64,000 nucleotides of DNA from positions 806,001 to 870,000 of the forward strand of contig CAWDUT010000006.1 in the NCBI GenBank assembly GCA_963805525.1, given 5' to 3'. This stretch comes from DASQFQ01 sp963805525 (GTDB taxonomy: Bacteria; Actinomycetota; Thermoleophilia; Solirubrobacterales; Solirubrobacteraceae). The translations under genes were made by a program, and so were the position numbers. Positions 40,118 to 50,216 of the stretch are shown piece by piece (the stretch's first letter is position 1; the number at the start of each line of letters is the position of its first letter). The notes beneath the pieces are model-generated. The model saw only the letters and a list, made by a program, of their open reading frames with translations. It was not told the DNA's origin and did no database searches.

Positions 40118-41310
40118 TTGCCCGGCTTCGACATCCACCATCGCGACGCGGCGTCGCGTGCCCGCAGCGGCACGCTGCGGCTGGCCCACGGCGAGGTCCG
40201 CACGCCCGCTTTCGTCCCGCTGGCCACCAAGGCCGTGGTCAAGACGCTCGAGGTCTCCGAGGCCGCCGAGCTCGGCTACGACATGGTGCTCGGCAACACG
40301 TTCCACCTCTTCCTCGCGCCCGGCCACGAGCTGATCCGCAAGCTCGGCGGCCTCAACGAGTTCATGCGCTGGGAGCGGCCGATCATCACCGACTCCGGCG
40401 GCTTCCAGGTCTTCTCGATGGGCCACGGCACGGTCGCCGACGAGATCAAGGGCCGCCAGGCGCACGGCGAGCGCACCGGCTCGATCCTCTCGATCGCCGA
40501 GGAGGGCGTGCGCTTCCGGTCGTATCTGGACGGCTCCGAGCAGTTCATGGCGCCCGAGACCTCGATGGAGATCCAGGCCGCGCTGCACTCCGACATCGCG
40601 CTGGTGTTCGACGAGTGCACCCCGTTCAACGTCACCCGCGACTACACCGCCCGCTCGACGGAGCGCACCCACCGCTGGCTCGACCGCTGCCTCGCCTGGC
40701 ACGCCGAGCACGGCCCGGACGACCAGCTCGTCTACGGGATCGTCCAGGGCGGGGTGGAGGAGGACCTGCGGCGCGGCTCCGCGCAGGAGGTCGCCGCCCG
40801 CGGCCCGGGCGGGATCGCGATCGGCGGCTCGCTGGGCGAAGACAAGCCGCAGATGTACGAGGTCGTGGAGTGGGCGGTCTCCGAGCTGCCGGACGCCCGG
40901 CCCCGCCACCTGCTCGGGATCGGCGAGATCGACGACCTGCTGCGCGGCGTCGAGCTCGGCATCGACACCTTCGACTGCGCGATGCCGACCCGCATCGGCC
41001 GCCACGGGATGGCGGTGATCCCCGACCCGGCGGCCCGCTGGCGGGTCGACCTCGCCAAGGGCCGCTACCGCGAGGCCGACGAGCCGATCCTCGAGGGCTG
41101 CCCGTGCCCGGCCTGCGCCCGCGGCTACTCCCGCGCCTACCTCCACCACCTGCTCAAGGGCCGCGAGTCGACCGCCTCACGCCTCCTGACGATCCACAAC
41201 CTCGCCTACCTGCAGATGCTCATGGCGGCCCTCCGCGACGCGATCGCGGCCGGCCGCCTGGCCGAGGTCACCGCGGCGGCCCGCGCCGGCACGCCGCCCT
41301 GGGCGCTCAT

Positions 41311-41314
<4 letters not shown>
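40118..41314 (+). CDS. tgt: tRNA-guanine transglycosylase (queuine tRNA-ribosyltransferase)
   Basis: 398 residues from TTG 40118 (an in-frame GTG at 40088 is possible; no ATG is near). FVPLATKAVVKTLEVSE, TDSGGFQVFSMGH (catalytic Asp region), FDCAMPTRIGRHG (nucleophile Asp) and the zinc site CPCPACARGYSRAYLHHLL are all present. It exchanges G34 of GUN tRNAs for a preQ-type base. It is flanked by hsp20 and the kinase gene; no other queuosine genes are in the window. Confidence 0.93.
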
Positions 41315-42526
<1,212 letters not shown>

Positions 42527-42540
<14 letters not shown>

Positions 42541-43012
42541 CCCCCGGAAGGACACCGCCGGTGTCTGGCGGTTGCACCGTCGGGGTGTCCGTGGGGGAGG
42601 GCGACGGGCTGGGCGTGGGCGTGTCGGTCGGGGTCTCGGTGGGCGTCTTCGTGGGGGTCTCGGTCGGCGTCTCGGTCGGCGTCTCGGTCGCCGACGGGGT
42701 GGGTGTCGGGGTCGACTTCGGCTTGCAGTCCTTGGGGATCTCGTCCGCGATGTGGTTGAGCCACTTGGTGATGTTGCGCTTGAGCGCCCTGTCGACCTCG
42801 GCCGGCAGCTCGTTGACCTGGTTGCGCGCCTCCTGCAGCGCCTGGTCGGCGCCGTCGCAGTCCTCGTCGGCGGTGCGCGACGCGACGTCGTCCAGGGCCT
42901 GATTGAGGCTGTCGGCGCGGTCCTGCGGGATCAGCTTGGGGTTGGAGCTGCCGCAGGCGGTCAGGAGCAGGGCGGCGGCGAGCGCCAGCCCGAGGAGGAG
43001 CAGTCGATGCAT
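42527..43012 (-). CDS. lipoprotein with Thr/Pro-rich tail
   Basis: 161 residues. The signal peptide ends in a lipobox (LLTACGSS, Cys20). A short helical domain with two Cys (EDCDGADQAL, PKDCKPK) is followed by a Thr/Pro/Glu repeat region (TPTETPTETPTKTP) likely to span the cell wall. It is co-translated with the following membrane kinase, so it could be an external sensor part; that is inference. Confidence 0.75.
42640..42720 (-). repeat. degenerate 12-bp tandem repeat encoding TPTE units
   Basis: Repeated GTCTCGGTCGGC-like units in plus orientation encode the Thr-Pro-Thr-Glu/Lys/Asp tail of the lipoprotein. It is a coding tandem repeat with likely length variation. Confidence 0.6.
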
Positions 43013-43019
43013 AAGGGGG

Positions 43020-43751
43020 CTATTGACCGTACTGAAGGCGTTCGGCGAGAGAGTCCGGCAGGTTGGCAGCCCGGATCGCCGCCTGTGCCCCGGCGATGTC
43101 GTACTCGGCTCGCCGCCACTCCGCCGTCCACCGCTGTGTGTCGAGCATCAGCCAGGCGGCGCGGGGGTCGCCGTCGCGCGGCTGGCCGGTGCTGCCCGGG
43201 TTGATCAGCCACTCGCCGGTCGAGATGTCCAGGTGGTCGCCCGCGCGGCGGGTCGAGCCGGTCGCCGACTCGCCCTCGTTGCGATGGAAGGAGAGCGCGA
43301 CGTGGGAGTGGCCGATGAACGACACGCGGTAGTCCGTCGTGTCGAGGCACAGCTCGGCGGTCAGCCCGGACAGGACGTACTCCCAGATCGGGTCGCGCGG
43401 CGAGGCGTGGTAGAGCCCGACGCCCTCCGCGCCGCCCTCGGGCGACAGCGAGAGCAGGAACTCGCGCGTCTCGGGCTTGATCGTCTCCTTGGTCCACTGG
43501 GCGGCGAGCGCGGCGCCGCGCGAGAAGTCCTCGAGCGAGAGCACGTCGACGACCGCCAGATCGTGGTTGCCGGCCAGGCAGATCGCGCAGTGCTCGATCG
43601 CCAGCTCGACCGAGCGGTCAGGGTCCCCGCCGTAGCCGACGAGGTCCCCCAGGCACCACAACTCGTCGGCCTCCGCGGCCTCGGCGGCGGCGATCACGGC
43701 CTCGAAGGCGTGCTTGTTGCCATGGATGTCCGAGGCGATGGCGATGCGCAT
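43020..43751 (-). CDS. metallophosphoesterase (calcineurin-like)
   Basis: 243 residues. Metal-binding motifs are in order: IASDIHGN, GDLVGYGGDPD, AGNHDLAVV, IGHSHVALSF and the late NPGSTGQPRDGDPRAAW. This is the YfcE/MPP superfamily with a dinuclear metal centre. The substrate is unknown. It is head-to-head with the M48 peptidase, with overlapping or near-overlapping starts. Confidence 0.9.
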   Translation of the reverse strand: MRIAIASDIHGNKHAFEAVIAAAEAAEADELWCLGDLVGYGGDPDRSVELAIEHCAICLAGNHDLAVVDVLSLEDFSRGAALAAQWTKETIKPETREFLLSLSPEGGAEGVGLYHASPRDPIWEYVLSGLTAELCLDTTDYRVSFIGHSHVALSFHRNEGESATGSTRRAGDHLDISTGEWLINPGSTGQPRDGDPRAAWLMLDTQRWTAEWRRAEYDIAGAQAAIRAANLPDSLAERLQYGQ

Positions 43752-44997
43752 GCGTACAGTCTTTTCGGTGCGGAGGACGCTTGGCCTTCCGATCGCGCTG
43801 GTGGCCGCGTTGGTGGTGGCAGAAGGAGCTGTGCTCCTCCTCCGGCCGCGCGATCTGGGGCCCGAGCCCGTCCCTGTGGAGGCGCGAGCCTATTTCAGCT
43901 CCGCGCAGCTTGAAAGGGCGCAGGACTTCCGTACAGGGCAGCTCTGGCTGTTCGGCGCGTCGCTGCTGATCGAGGCCGGCGTGCTGGTGCTGCTGGTCCG
44001 CAAGGCGCCCCCGCGGTTGCGCGGCGTGGGCGGCCGGCATCCGGTGCTGGCCGGGGCCGCCGTGACGGCCGCCATCTCCGTCGCGCTGGGCCTTGCGACG
44101 CTGCCGGTGAGCGCGGTGGCGCGCGAGCGGGCCAAGGACGTCGGGCTGGTGACCCAGTCGTGGCTGGGCTGGGCGGAGGACGTCGCCAAGTCGCAGGCCA
44201 TCGGCGCGGTGCTGTGGGGCGCCGGCGGGGCGCTGCTGATCCTCGGGATGCGGCGCTTCGGGCGCCGCTGGTGGATCCCGGGCACGGTCGTGGTGGTCGT
44301 GTTCGGCGTGGCCATCACCTATGCCTCGCCGATCGTGCTCGACCCGCTGTTCAACAAGTTCACGGTGCTCACCCAGGGCCGCACGCGCTCGGACGTCCTC
44401 GAGCTGGCCCAGCGGGCGAAGGTCAACGTCGGCAAGGTCTACGAGGTCGACGCCTCGCGCCGCACGACGGCCTCCAACGCCTACGTGACCGGCATCGGCC
44501 ACACGAAACGGGTCGTGCTCTACGACAACCTGCTGAAGGACTTCACGCCGGGCGAGGTGCGCTTCGTCGTCGCCCACGAGCTCGGCCACGTACGCCACCG
44601 CGACGTGCCGCGTGGGCTGCTCTACCTCGCGCTCATCGCCCCGTTCGGGATGTTCGCGGTCGCCCGCCTGGGGGAGCGGCTGGCCGGCGACGAGGAGCCC
44701 GGCAGCCCCGCCGCGCTGCCCGCGATGCTCCTGGCGATCGCGCTGATCGCGCCCGCCATCACCGTGATCTCGAACCAGCTCTCACGCCAGGTCGAGCGCA
44801 GCGCCGACGCGTTCGGGCTCGAGACCACCCACGAGCCGCAGAGCCAGATCGACTTCCAGCGCCGGATCGCGATCAAGAACGTCTCCGACCCGGACCCACC
44901 CGGGTGGGTGACGTTCCTGCTCGGCACCCACCCGACGACGATGCAGCGGATCGGTCAGGCCGAGGCGGCCGCCAGGGCCTCGTCGCGCGACGGGTAG
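43750..44997 (+). CDS. M48 family membrane metallopeptidase (Ste24/CAAX protease-like)
   Basis: 415 residues from ATG 43750 (GTG 43768 is an alternative giving some space to the divergent gene). Multi-pass membrane protein with the zinc site VVAHELGHVRHRD and downstream ligand Glu in ERSADAFGLE. DPLFNKFTVL, SNAYVTGIGHTKRVVLYDNL and GTHPTTMQRI are hallmarks of the Ste24-like M48 group. It cleaves within or near the membrane, likely in protein quality control. Its 3' end overlaps the STAS gene by 43 bp. Confidence 0.92.
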   Translation: MRTVFSVRRTLGLPIALVAALVVAEGAVLLLRPRDLGPEPVPVEARAYFSSAQLERAQDFRTGQLWLFGASLLIEAGVLVLLVRKAPPRLRGVGGRHPVLAGAAVTAAISVALGLATLPVSAVARERAKDVGLVTQSWLGWAEDVAKSQAIGAVLWGAGGALLILGMRRFGRRWWIPGTVVVVVFGVAITYASPIVLDPLFNKFTVLTQGRTRSDVLELAQRAKVNVGKVYEVDASRRTTASNAYVTGIGHTKRVVLYDNLLKDFTPGEVRFVVAHELGHVRHRDVPRGLLYLALIAPFGMFAVARLGERLAGDEEPGSPAALPAMLLAIALIAPAITVISNQLSRQVERSADAFGLETTHEPQSQIDFQRRIAIKNVSDPDPPGWVTFLLGTHPTTMQRIGQAEAAARASSRDG

Positions 44998-45335
44998 ACG
45001 CGGAAGCGCCCCGTCAGGTTCGTGATCTCCAGCAGGCGCCGGACGGGGCCGTCGAGCGCGACGACCAGCATCCGCTTGCCCGACGCCTCGGCCTCGGTCG
45101 ACGCGTGCATGATCGCCCCGAGCGCCGTCGAGTCGATGAAGTCGACCTCGGCGAGGTCGAGCACCACGCAGGGCTCGGCGCTCTGGGTCGCCATCGAGAG
45201 GACGGTCGCCAGCCGTGGCGCCGCCGCCAGGTCCAGCTCGCCCGAGGCCATCACGAGCAGCGCCCCCTCCACGGGGTCGTGCTCGACGCTGTAGTTGGGC
45301 TCGTCAGGAGGGGTCGTGTCCATGCCGCTCCTCAT
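44955..45335 (-). CDS. STAS domain anti-sigma factor antagonist
   Basis: 126 residues (an internal ATG at 45323 is equally likely). The STAS fold shows LLVMASGELDLAAAPRL and VVLDLAEVDFIDSTALGAIM with the phosphorylatable Ser in DST, and VRRLLEITNLTGRF. It is a partner-switch protein that would sequester an anti-sigma kinase when unphosphorylated. No kinase or sigma partner is beside it. Its start overlaps the DUF3467 gene. Confidence 0.9.
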   Translation of the reverse strand: MRSGMDTTPPDEPNYSVEHDPVEGALLVMASGELDLAAAPRLATVLSMATQSAEPCVVLDLAEVDFIDSTALGAIMHASTEAEASGKRMLVVALDGPVRRLLEITNLTGRFRVYPSRDEALAAASA

Positions 45336-45615
45336 CGATCTCCGGCAGGCTCTTGATGCCCTCGCGGGTTCTCCACTTGCCGTAGTTGTCCTCCAGCGCG
45401 TCGATCAGCTCGCGCATGAGGCGGGCGGAGAGGTTGACCCGCGTGACGACCACGCCGGGGACCTCCTGCTCCTCGACCTCGTGATCCACGCGGGCGAACG
45501 TGATGCTGAACTCGTAGTCGGAGTGCGAGACGTTCGCGAAGTTCGCGTAGTGCCCGGCCATGATCTCCGGGGTCGTCTGCAGGTTGATGTGGCGCTCTTG
45601 ATCCTCGTCAGCCAT
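45304..45615 (-). CDS. DUF3467 protein
   Basis: 103 residues: HINLQTTPEIMAGHYANFAN, VSHSDYEFSITFARV and VVTRVNLSARLMRELIDALE match the DUF3467 family of small cytosolic proteins of unknown function. It overlaps the STAS gene by 32 bp, suggesting co-expression. Confidence 0.8.
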   Translation of the reverse strand: MADEDQERHINLQTTPEIMAGHYANFANVSHSDYEFSITFARVDHEVEEQEVPGVVVTRVNLSARLMRELIDALEDNYGKWRTREGIKSLPEIDEERHGHDPS

Positions 45616-45635
45616 GTGACGCCTAGTATCGCCTA

Positions 45636-46043
45636 GTGCGGCTCATCGTGCTTGCGGTCGGGCGGCTGCGCCCGCCCTTCGTCGACGACGTCGACCACTA
45701 CGAGAAGCTGCTGCGCCGCCAGGCGCGGGTGGAGATCGTCGAGGTCCGCGAGGACGAGGCGCTGGAGCGCCGGATCCCTGAGCGGGCCTACGTCGTGCTG
45801 CTCGACGCGGGCGGCCGCGAGCTCTCCTCGGAAGCGTTCGCCTCGTTTCTGGAGCAGCGGCGGCAGGCAGGGCTCGACGTCGTCTTCGTGCTCGGCGGGC
45901 CGTTCGGGACCGATCTGACCCGCCACGACACGAAGCTCTCGCTCGGCCCGATGACGCTCCCGCACCAGCTGGCGCGTGTGGTGCTGCTCGAGCAGGTGTT
46001 CCGGGCCCACAAGATCCTGGCCGGCGAGCCCTACCATCACTGA
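45636..46043 (+). CDS. rlmH: 23S rRNA (pseudouridine-1915-N3)-methyltransferase RlmH
   Basis: 135 residues from GTG 45636. It is a SPOUT-fold enzyme: RLIVLAVGRLRPPFVDDVDH, VLLDAGGRELSSEAFA, VFVLGGPFGTD, LGPMTLPHQLARVVLLEQ, ending AHKILAGEPYHH. It methylates a pseudouridine in helix 69 of 23S rRNA. It is shorter than the E. coli protein (155) but has all knot motifs. TAGTAT 6 bp before GTG suggests a leaderless message. Confidence 0.93.
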   Translation: MRLIVLAVGRLRPPFVDDVDHYEKLLRRQARVEIVEVREDEALERRIPERAYVVLLDAGGRELSSEAFASFLEQRRQAGLDVVFVLGGPFGTDLTRHDTKLSLGPMTLPHQLARVVLLEQVFRAHKILAGEPYHH

Positions 46044-46047
46044 TCCC

Positions 46048-47658
46048 ATGGGTCCGCTCGAAGAGCTCCGCACCGCCGTCGAGGCCGCTGCCGCCGCGTT
46101 GCGCAACGGCGCTCCCTCGACCACCGTGCGCCCGACCCTCGAGCGCCCGAAGAAGCAGGGCTTCGGCGATTACTCGACCAACGCGGCGATGCTGCTGGCG
46201 CCCGCGCTCGGCGCGCCGCCGCGCCAGATCGCCGAGCGGCTGGCCGGGGAGCTGTCCGGGCGGCTGGGCGAGCGGGTGGAGCGCGTGGAGGTGGCGGGGC
46301 CGGGCTTTCTCAACGTCTTCCTGGCCCAGGACTGGTTCGTCGACGCGCTGGAGGCGCTGCTCGAGGCCGGCGACGCGTTCGGCGCCGGGTCGCCCGAGGT
46401 GCCCGAGAAGGTGGTGCTCGAGTTCGTCTCCGCCAACCCGACCGGTCCGCTGACCGCCGCCTCCGGCCGCCACGCCGCGTTCGGCGACGCGCTGGCCCGG
46501 ATCCTTGAGCAGGCCGGCCACAGCGTCTCCCGCGAGTACTACTTCAACGACGCCGGCTCCCAGATCGACCGCCTCGGCGAGTCGATCCGCGCCCGCGCCC
46601 GCGGCGAGGCGCTGCCTGAGGACGGCTACGAGGGCGACTACGTGGTCGAGCTGGCGCAGCAGATCCCCGGCGCCGCCGACGAGGACGTCCGCATCCTGGC
46701 CACCAAGGGCGTCGAGGCGATCATGGCCGGCATCCGGGCCACGCTGGAGGCCTACCGGGTCCACTTCGACTCCTGGTTCCTCGAGCGCAGCCTCCACGAG
46801 GGCTCGCCCAGCGCCGTCGAGCGCACGCTGGCGCTGCTGGAGGAGCAGGGGCACACCTACCGCTCCGAGGGCGCCCTGTGGCTCCGCACGACGCAGTTCG
46901 GAGACGACAAGGATCGCGTGCTGATCCGCTCGAGCGGCGAGACGACCTACTTCGCCAACGACGTCGCCTACCACGAGAACAAGCTCGAGCGCGGCTACGA
47001 CCGCATGATCAACCTGCTCGGCTCCGACCACCACGGCTACATCGCCCGGATGAAGGCGTCGATGGCCGCGCTGGGCATCGACCCGGACCGGCTCGAGATC
47101 CCGATCCTCCAGTTCGTGCACATCGTCGAGGGCGCCCGCCGCGCCTCGATGTCCAAGCGCCGCGGCGACTTCGTGACGCTCGACGACCTGATCGCGGAGA
47201 TCGGGGTCGACGCGACGCGCTTCTACATGCTCAGCCGCTCGCACGACTCGACCGTCGACCTCGACGTTGAGCTGGCCAAGTCGCAGGAGAAGGACAACCC
47301 GGTCTACTACGTGCAGTACCACCACGCGCGCTGCGCCTCGATCCTGCGCCAGGTCGAGGATCCCGGCGTGCCGTGGACCGGCGTCGAGCTGCACTCCTCC
47401 GAGCGCGAGCTGATCAAGAAGCTGCTGGCCTTCCCCGGCGAGGTCGCCGAGGCGGCCGAGCGGCGCGCCCCGCACCGCGTGGCGGCGTACTCGCTCGAGC
47501 TGTCGCAGGCGTTCGCGGCGTTCTACCGCGACTGCCCGGTGCGCGACGCGGGCTCCGACGCCCTGCGCTCGCTGCGGCTCGGCGAGGTGCGGGCGACCAA
47601 GGCGGTCATCGCCCGGTCGCTGGGTCTCCTGGGGGTCGAGGCGCCGGACTCGATGTGA
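46048..47658 (+). CDS. argS: arginyl-tRNA synthetase with degenerate HIGH motif
   Basis: 536 residues. It is a class I synthetase with an N-terminal Add1 domain (GFGDYSTNAAMLLAPALG), catalytic core EFVSANPTGPLTAASGRH, YYFNDAGSQIDRLGESI, LLGSDHHGYIARMKASM, the KMSKS equivalent RASMSKRRGDFVTLDDL and an arginyl-type anticodon domain (HHARCASILR). The usual HVGH (HIGH) box is TAAS here. Arg charging is almost certain since no second argS is seen, but the active-site change deserves a check. It lies 4 bp after rlmH. Confidence 0.92.
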   Translation: MGPLEELRTAVEAAAAALRNGAPSTTVRPTLERPKKQGFGDYSTNAAMLLAPALGAPPRQIAERLAGELSGRLGERVERVEVAGPGFLNVFLAQDWFVDALEALLEAGDAFGAGSPEVPEKVVLEFVSANPTGPLTAASGRHAAFGDALARILEQAGHSVSREYYFNDAGSQIDRLGESIRARARGEALPEDGYEGDYVVELAQQIPGAADEDVRILATKGVEAIMAGIRATLEAYRVHFDSWFLERSLHEGSPSAVERTLALLEEQGHTYRSEGALWLRTTQFGDDKDRVLIRSSGETTYFANDVAYHENKLERGYDRMINLLGSDHHGYIARMKASMAALGIDPDRLEIPILQFVHIVEGARRASMSKRRGDFVTLDDLIAEIGVDATRFYMLSRSHDSTVDLDVELAKSQEKDNPVYYVQYHHARCASILRQVEDPGVPWTGVELHSSERELIKKLLAFPGEVAEAAERRAPHRVAAYSLELSQAFAAFYRDCPVRDAGSDALRSLRLGEVRATKAVIARSLGLLGVEAPDSM

Positions 47659-49042
47659 GCGCCCGCTCGTAGAGCGCCTGCTGGCGCTCGAGCGCGGCGC
47701 GGTAGGTCTCGGTCGCCTCCGGGTCGGGCTCGAAGGTCTCGCCTACAGGCGCCTCGCCCGGCTGCTCTCCCAGCGCCTCCAGCGCCATCACGGCGGCGCC
47801 GCGGCTCGAGCCCTCGGCGACGCCTGAGTGCGCCACCGGCCGCCCGAGCGCGTCGGCGACGATCTGCGTCCACGCGGGTGAGTTCGCCAGCCCGCCGCCG
47901 GTGGCGACGATCGTGTGGTCGCCCGGCAGGTCGGCGTCGAGCAGCGCGAAGCGCAGCGCCACCGCCTCCAGCCCGGCTCGCAGGAGGTCCAGCGGCGTGG
48001 TGGCGGCGGTGAGGCCCTCGATCGCGGCGCCGGCGCGGTCGCTCCAGCCCGGGCCGCGCTCGCCGGAGAGCAGCGGCAGCATCGTCAGCCCGTGGCTGTC
48101 GGGCGCCATCTTCGCGATCTCGCGCTCGGCCTCCTCCGGCTCCGGCAGCCGCGTGAGCCGCCGCAGCCAGGCGACGACGCTGCCGCCGTCGGAGAGGCTG
48201 CCGCCCAGCAGCGGCCGCTCCGCGTCGGCGCGGTAGCACCACAGCGACGGCGGCGGCTCGGGCGGGTCGGCGCGGTCGAGCACGCGAAGCGCGCCGCTGG
48301 TGCCGATCATCAGCGCGGCGCGGTTCTTCGTGACGCAGCCGGCGCCGACGTTGGAGGTCGCGCCGTCGCCCCAGGCCGGGAACCACGGGACGTTCGCCAG
48401 CGCCGGCCAGCGCTTGGCCCAGTCGCCGGTCAGGCCCTCGCGGGGCGTGTCGTCGACCGGCGGCAGCTTGTCCTCCACCGCCAGCTCGGCGGCCAGCTCC
48501 TCGTCCCACTGGCAGGTGTGCTGGTCGAACAGGCCGGTGCCGGAAGCCATCGAGACGCTGACGGCGGCATCCCCGAGCAGGCGGCGGTGGACGTACTCGC
48601 CGGGGGAGACCCAGACGGTCACGCGCTCGAACGTGTCGGGCTGCGTGTCGCGCAGCCACGCGAGCTTGGCCGGCCAGTAGCTCGAGTGCAGACGGCAGCC
48701 GGTGCGGGCGTGGATCGCACGCTCGTCGAGGCGCTCGCGCAGTTCGGCGGCGTAGGGGGCGGAGCGGGCGTCGGCCCACGAGTAGACGGGCGTGATGGGC
48801 CGGCCGCGGTCGTCGAGGCCGAGCAGGCAGTGCCAGAACGTGGAGGTCGCCACCGCGGTGACGTCGCGGCCGTCGGCGGCGGCGCGGTCGAGCACGCGGG
48901 CGACGCGGCCCAGCAGCGGGTCGGCCTCGAGCTCGCCGGTCCCGGCCTGCTCGATCCGCGCCTTCTCCCCGAGCGACGAGCCGTCGCGATCCCACAGCGA
49001 TGAGCGCAGCGACGACGAGCCGACGTCGAGGACGACGATCAC
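47606..49042 (-). CDS. FGGY family carbohydrate kinase (gluconokinase/xylulokinase-like)
   Basis: 478 residues from GTG 49042, overlapping the ccdA stop (GTGA). Actin-like kinase motifs: VLDVGSSSLRSSLWD, TSTFWHCLLGLD, MASGTGLFDQ, GDGATSNVGAGC, IGTSGALRV, LLSGERGPGWSD and IVATGGGLANSPAWTQIVAD. It phosphorylates a sugar or sugar acid with ATP. The gluconokinase subgroup is the closest by feel, not proven. The link to cytochrome c genes is unexplained. The 3' end overlaps argS by 53 bp. Confidence 0.88.
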   Translation of the reverse strand: MIVVLDVGSSSLRSSLWDRDGSSLGEKARIEQAGTGELEADPLLGRVARVLDRAAADGRDVTAVATSTFWHCLLGLDDRGRPITPVYSWADARSAPYAAELRERLDERAIHARTGCRLHSSYWPAKLAWLRDTQPDTFERVTVWVSPGEYVHRRLLGDAAVSVSMASGTGLFDQHTCQWDEELAAELAVEDKLPPVDDTPREGLTGDWAKRWPALANVPWFPAWGDGATSNVGAGCVTKNRAALMIGTSGALRVLDRADPPEPPPSLWCYRADAERPLLGGSLSDGGSVVAWLRRLTRLPEPEEAEREIAKMAPDSHGLTMLPLLSGERGPGWSDRAGAAIEGLTAATTPLDLLRAGLEAVALRFALLDADLPGDHTIVATGGGLANSPAWTQIVADALGRPVAHSGVAEGSSRGAAVMALEALGEQPGEAPVGETFEPDPEATETYRAALERQQALYERALTSSPAPRPPGDPATGR

Positions 49043-49779
49043 AGGTCTTTGAAGACGTTCAGCCCGATCGAGTCCAGCGCCTGCTGGGCCTCGACGTTGA
49101 GGCGGGTCAGCTCGCCGGTCAGCAGCAGCAGGCCCATCGCGATCAGCACGACGCCGGAGATTGCGGTCACGAGCGTCCAGCGGTCGCGCAGCCAGCGGAA
49201 GGTCGTGGTGGCGCGGTTGAAGGCCACGGCGGTGAGCATGAACGGCACCGCGAGCCCGGCCGAGTAGAACGCGAGCAGCAGCGCGCCCTGGCCGACCGTG
49301 CCCTTGACGCTGGCGGCGGTGAGGACCGCGCCCAGCGTCGGGCCGACGCACGGCGTCCAGGCGACCGCGAACGCCGCGCCGGCCACCAGCGGGCCGCCGC
49401 TGCCGGCGCGGCTGATCAGCGCGTCCGGGCGCCACTCGCGGTTCAGCCTCGGCATGAACGGCGTGATCACGAGCAGCAGGCCCAGCAGCACGATGACCGT
49501 GCCGGCCACCTTGTCGAGCGTGTCGCGGTGGTCCTGCAGCGTCGAGCCGAGGCCGGTGGCGGTCATCCCCAGCGCGACGAAGACGACCGTGAACGAGAGG
49601 CAGAACGTGAGCGCGGGGAGCAGGACGTTGGCGCGCTCGCCGCGCTGGAGCTCGGCCAGCGTGACGCCGGACACGGCCGACAGGTAGCCGGGCACGAGCG
49701 GCAGCACGCAGGGGGAGATGAACGAGACGAAGCCGACCGCGAAGGCGGCGACGACCGTCGTGTCGACGCCGCCGGTCAT
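49039..49779 (-). CDS. ccdA: cytochrome c biogenesis thiol-disulfide transporter CcdA
   Basis: 246 residues with six transmembrane helices. AFAVGFVSFISPCVLPLVPG and VAWTPCVGPTLGAVL contain the redox Cys pair that carries electrons from thioredoxin across the membrane. It would keep the haem-binding Cys pairs of apocytochromes reduced via the TlpA/CcmG protein encoded just upstream. It overlaps ccmH (ATGA) and the FGGY kinase (GTGA). Confidence 0.93.
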   Translation of the reverse strand: MTGGVDTTVVAAFAVGFVSFISPCVLPLVPGYLSAVSGVTLAELQRGERANVLLPALTFCLSFTVVFVALGMTATGLGSTLQDHRDTLDKVAGTVIVLLGLLLVITPFMPRLNREWRPDALISRAGSGGPLVAGAAFAVAWTPCVGPTLGAVLTAASVKGTVGQGALLLAFYSAGLAVPFMLTAVAFNRATTTFRWLRDRWTLVTAISGVVLIAMGLLLLTGELTRLNVEAQQALDSIGLNVFKDL

Positions 49780-50216
49780 CGGCGGTCGAAGGCGGCGAGC
49801 TCGGCGTCCAGGCGGCGAGCGTCCTCGTCGGCCAGCGGCTCCCCGGCGGCGGGCTCGGGAGTGGCCCCGCGGCGCCAGCGGCGCGCGGCGAACGCGACCC
49901 CGCCGATCCCCAGCACCGCCAGCAGGATCGGGACCAGCCAGGCGGCGAGGTCGAAGCCGCTGGAGGGCGGGTCGGCCAGCACCCCCGGCCCGTACTCGGC
50001 CACCAGCGCGTCCTTGACCTGCTGCTTGTCCTTGCCCAGCGCGATCTGGCGGCGGATGAAGGCGCGCTCCTGGTCGGCCACGGTGGAGGTGGAGACGTTG
50101 AGCGCGGTGTTGCATTCCACGCACATCACCTCGTCCTCGATGTCCGGCAGCGTCGCCCGCGGCGCGGCGCCCGTGGCGAACACGAGCAGCACCAGCGCAA
50201 GCAGGACGCGCCTCAC
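49776..50216 (-). CDS. ccmH: cytochrome c maturation protein CcmH/NrfF
   Basis: 146 residues from GTG 50216. A signal segment is followed by the CcmH redox motif EVMCVECNTALN (CxxC), AFIRRQIALGKDKQQVKDAL and EYGPGVLADPPSSG. A C-terminal transmembrane helix and acidic tail complete it. It reduces or holds apocytochrome Cys for haem ligation with CcmF. It is co-translated with the TlpA/CcmG gene upstream and ccdA downstream. Confidence 0.93.
   Translation of the reverse strand: MRRVLLALVLLVFATGAAPRATLPDIEDEVMCVECNTALNVSTSTVADQERAFIRRQIALGKDKQQVKDALVAEYGPGVLADPPSSGFDLAAWLVPILLAVLGIGGVAFAARRWRRGATPEPAAGEPLADEDARRLDAELAAFDRR

Noticed and set aside
42640..42720. CRISPR-like array or noncoding satellite
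   Set aside because: The 12-bp units are contiguous, have no spacers and encode a regular TPTE tail in frame.
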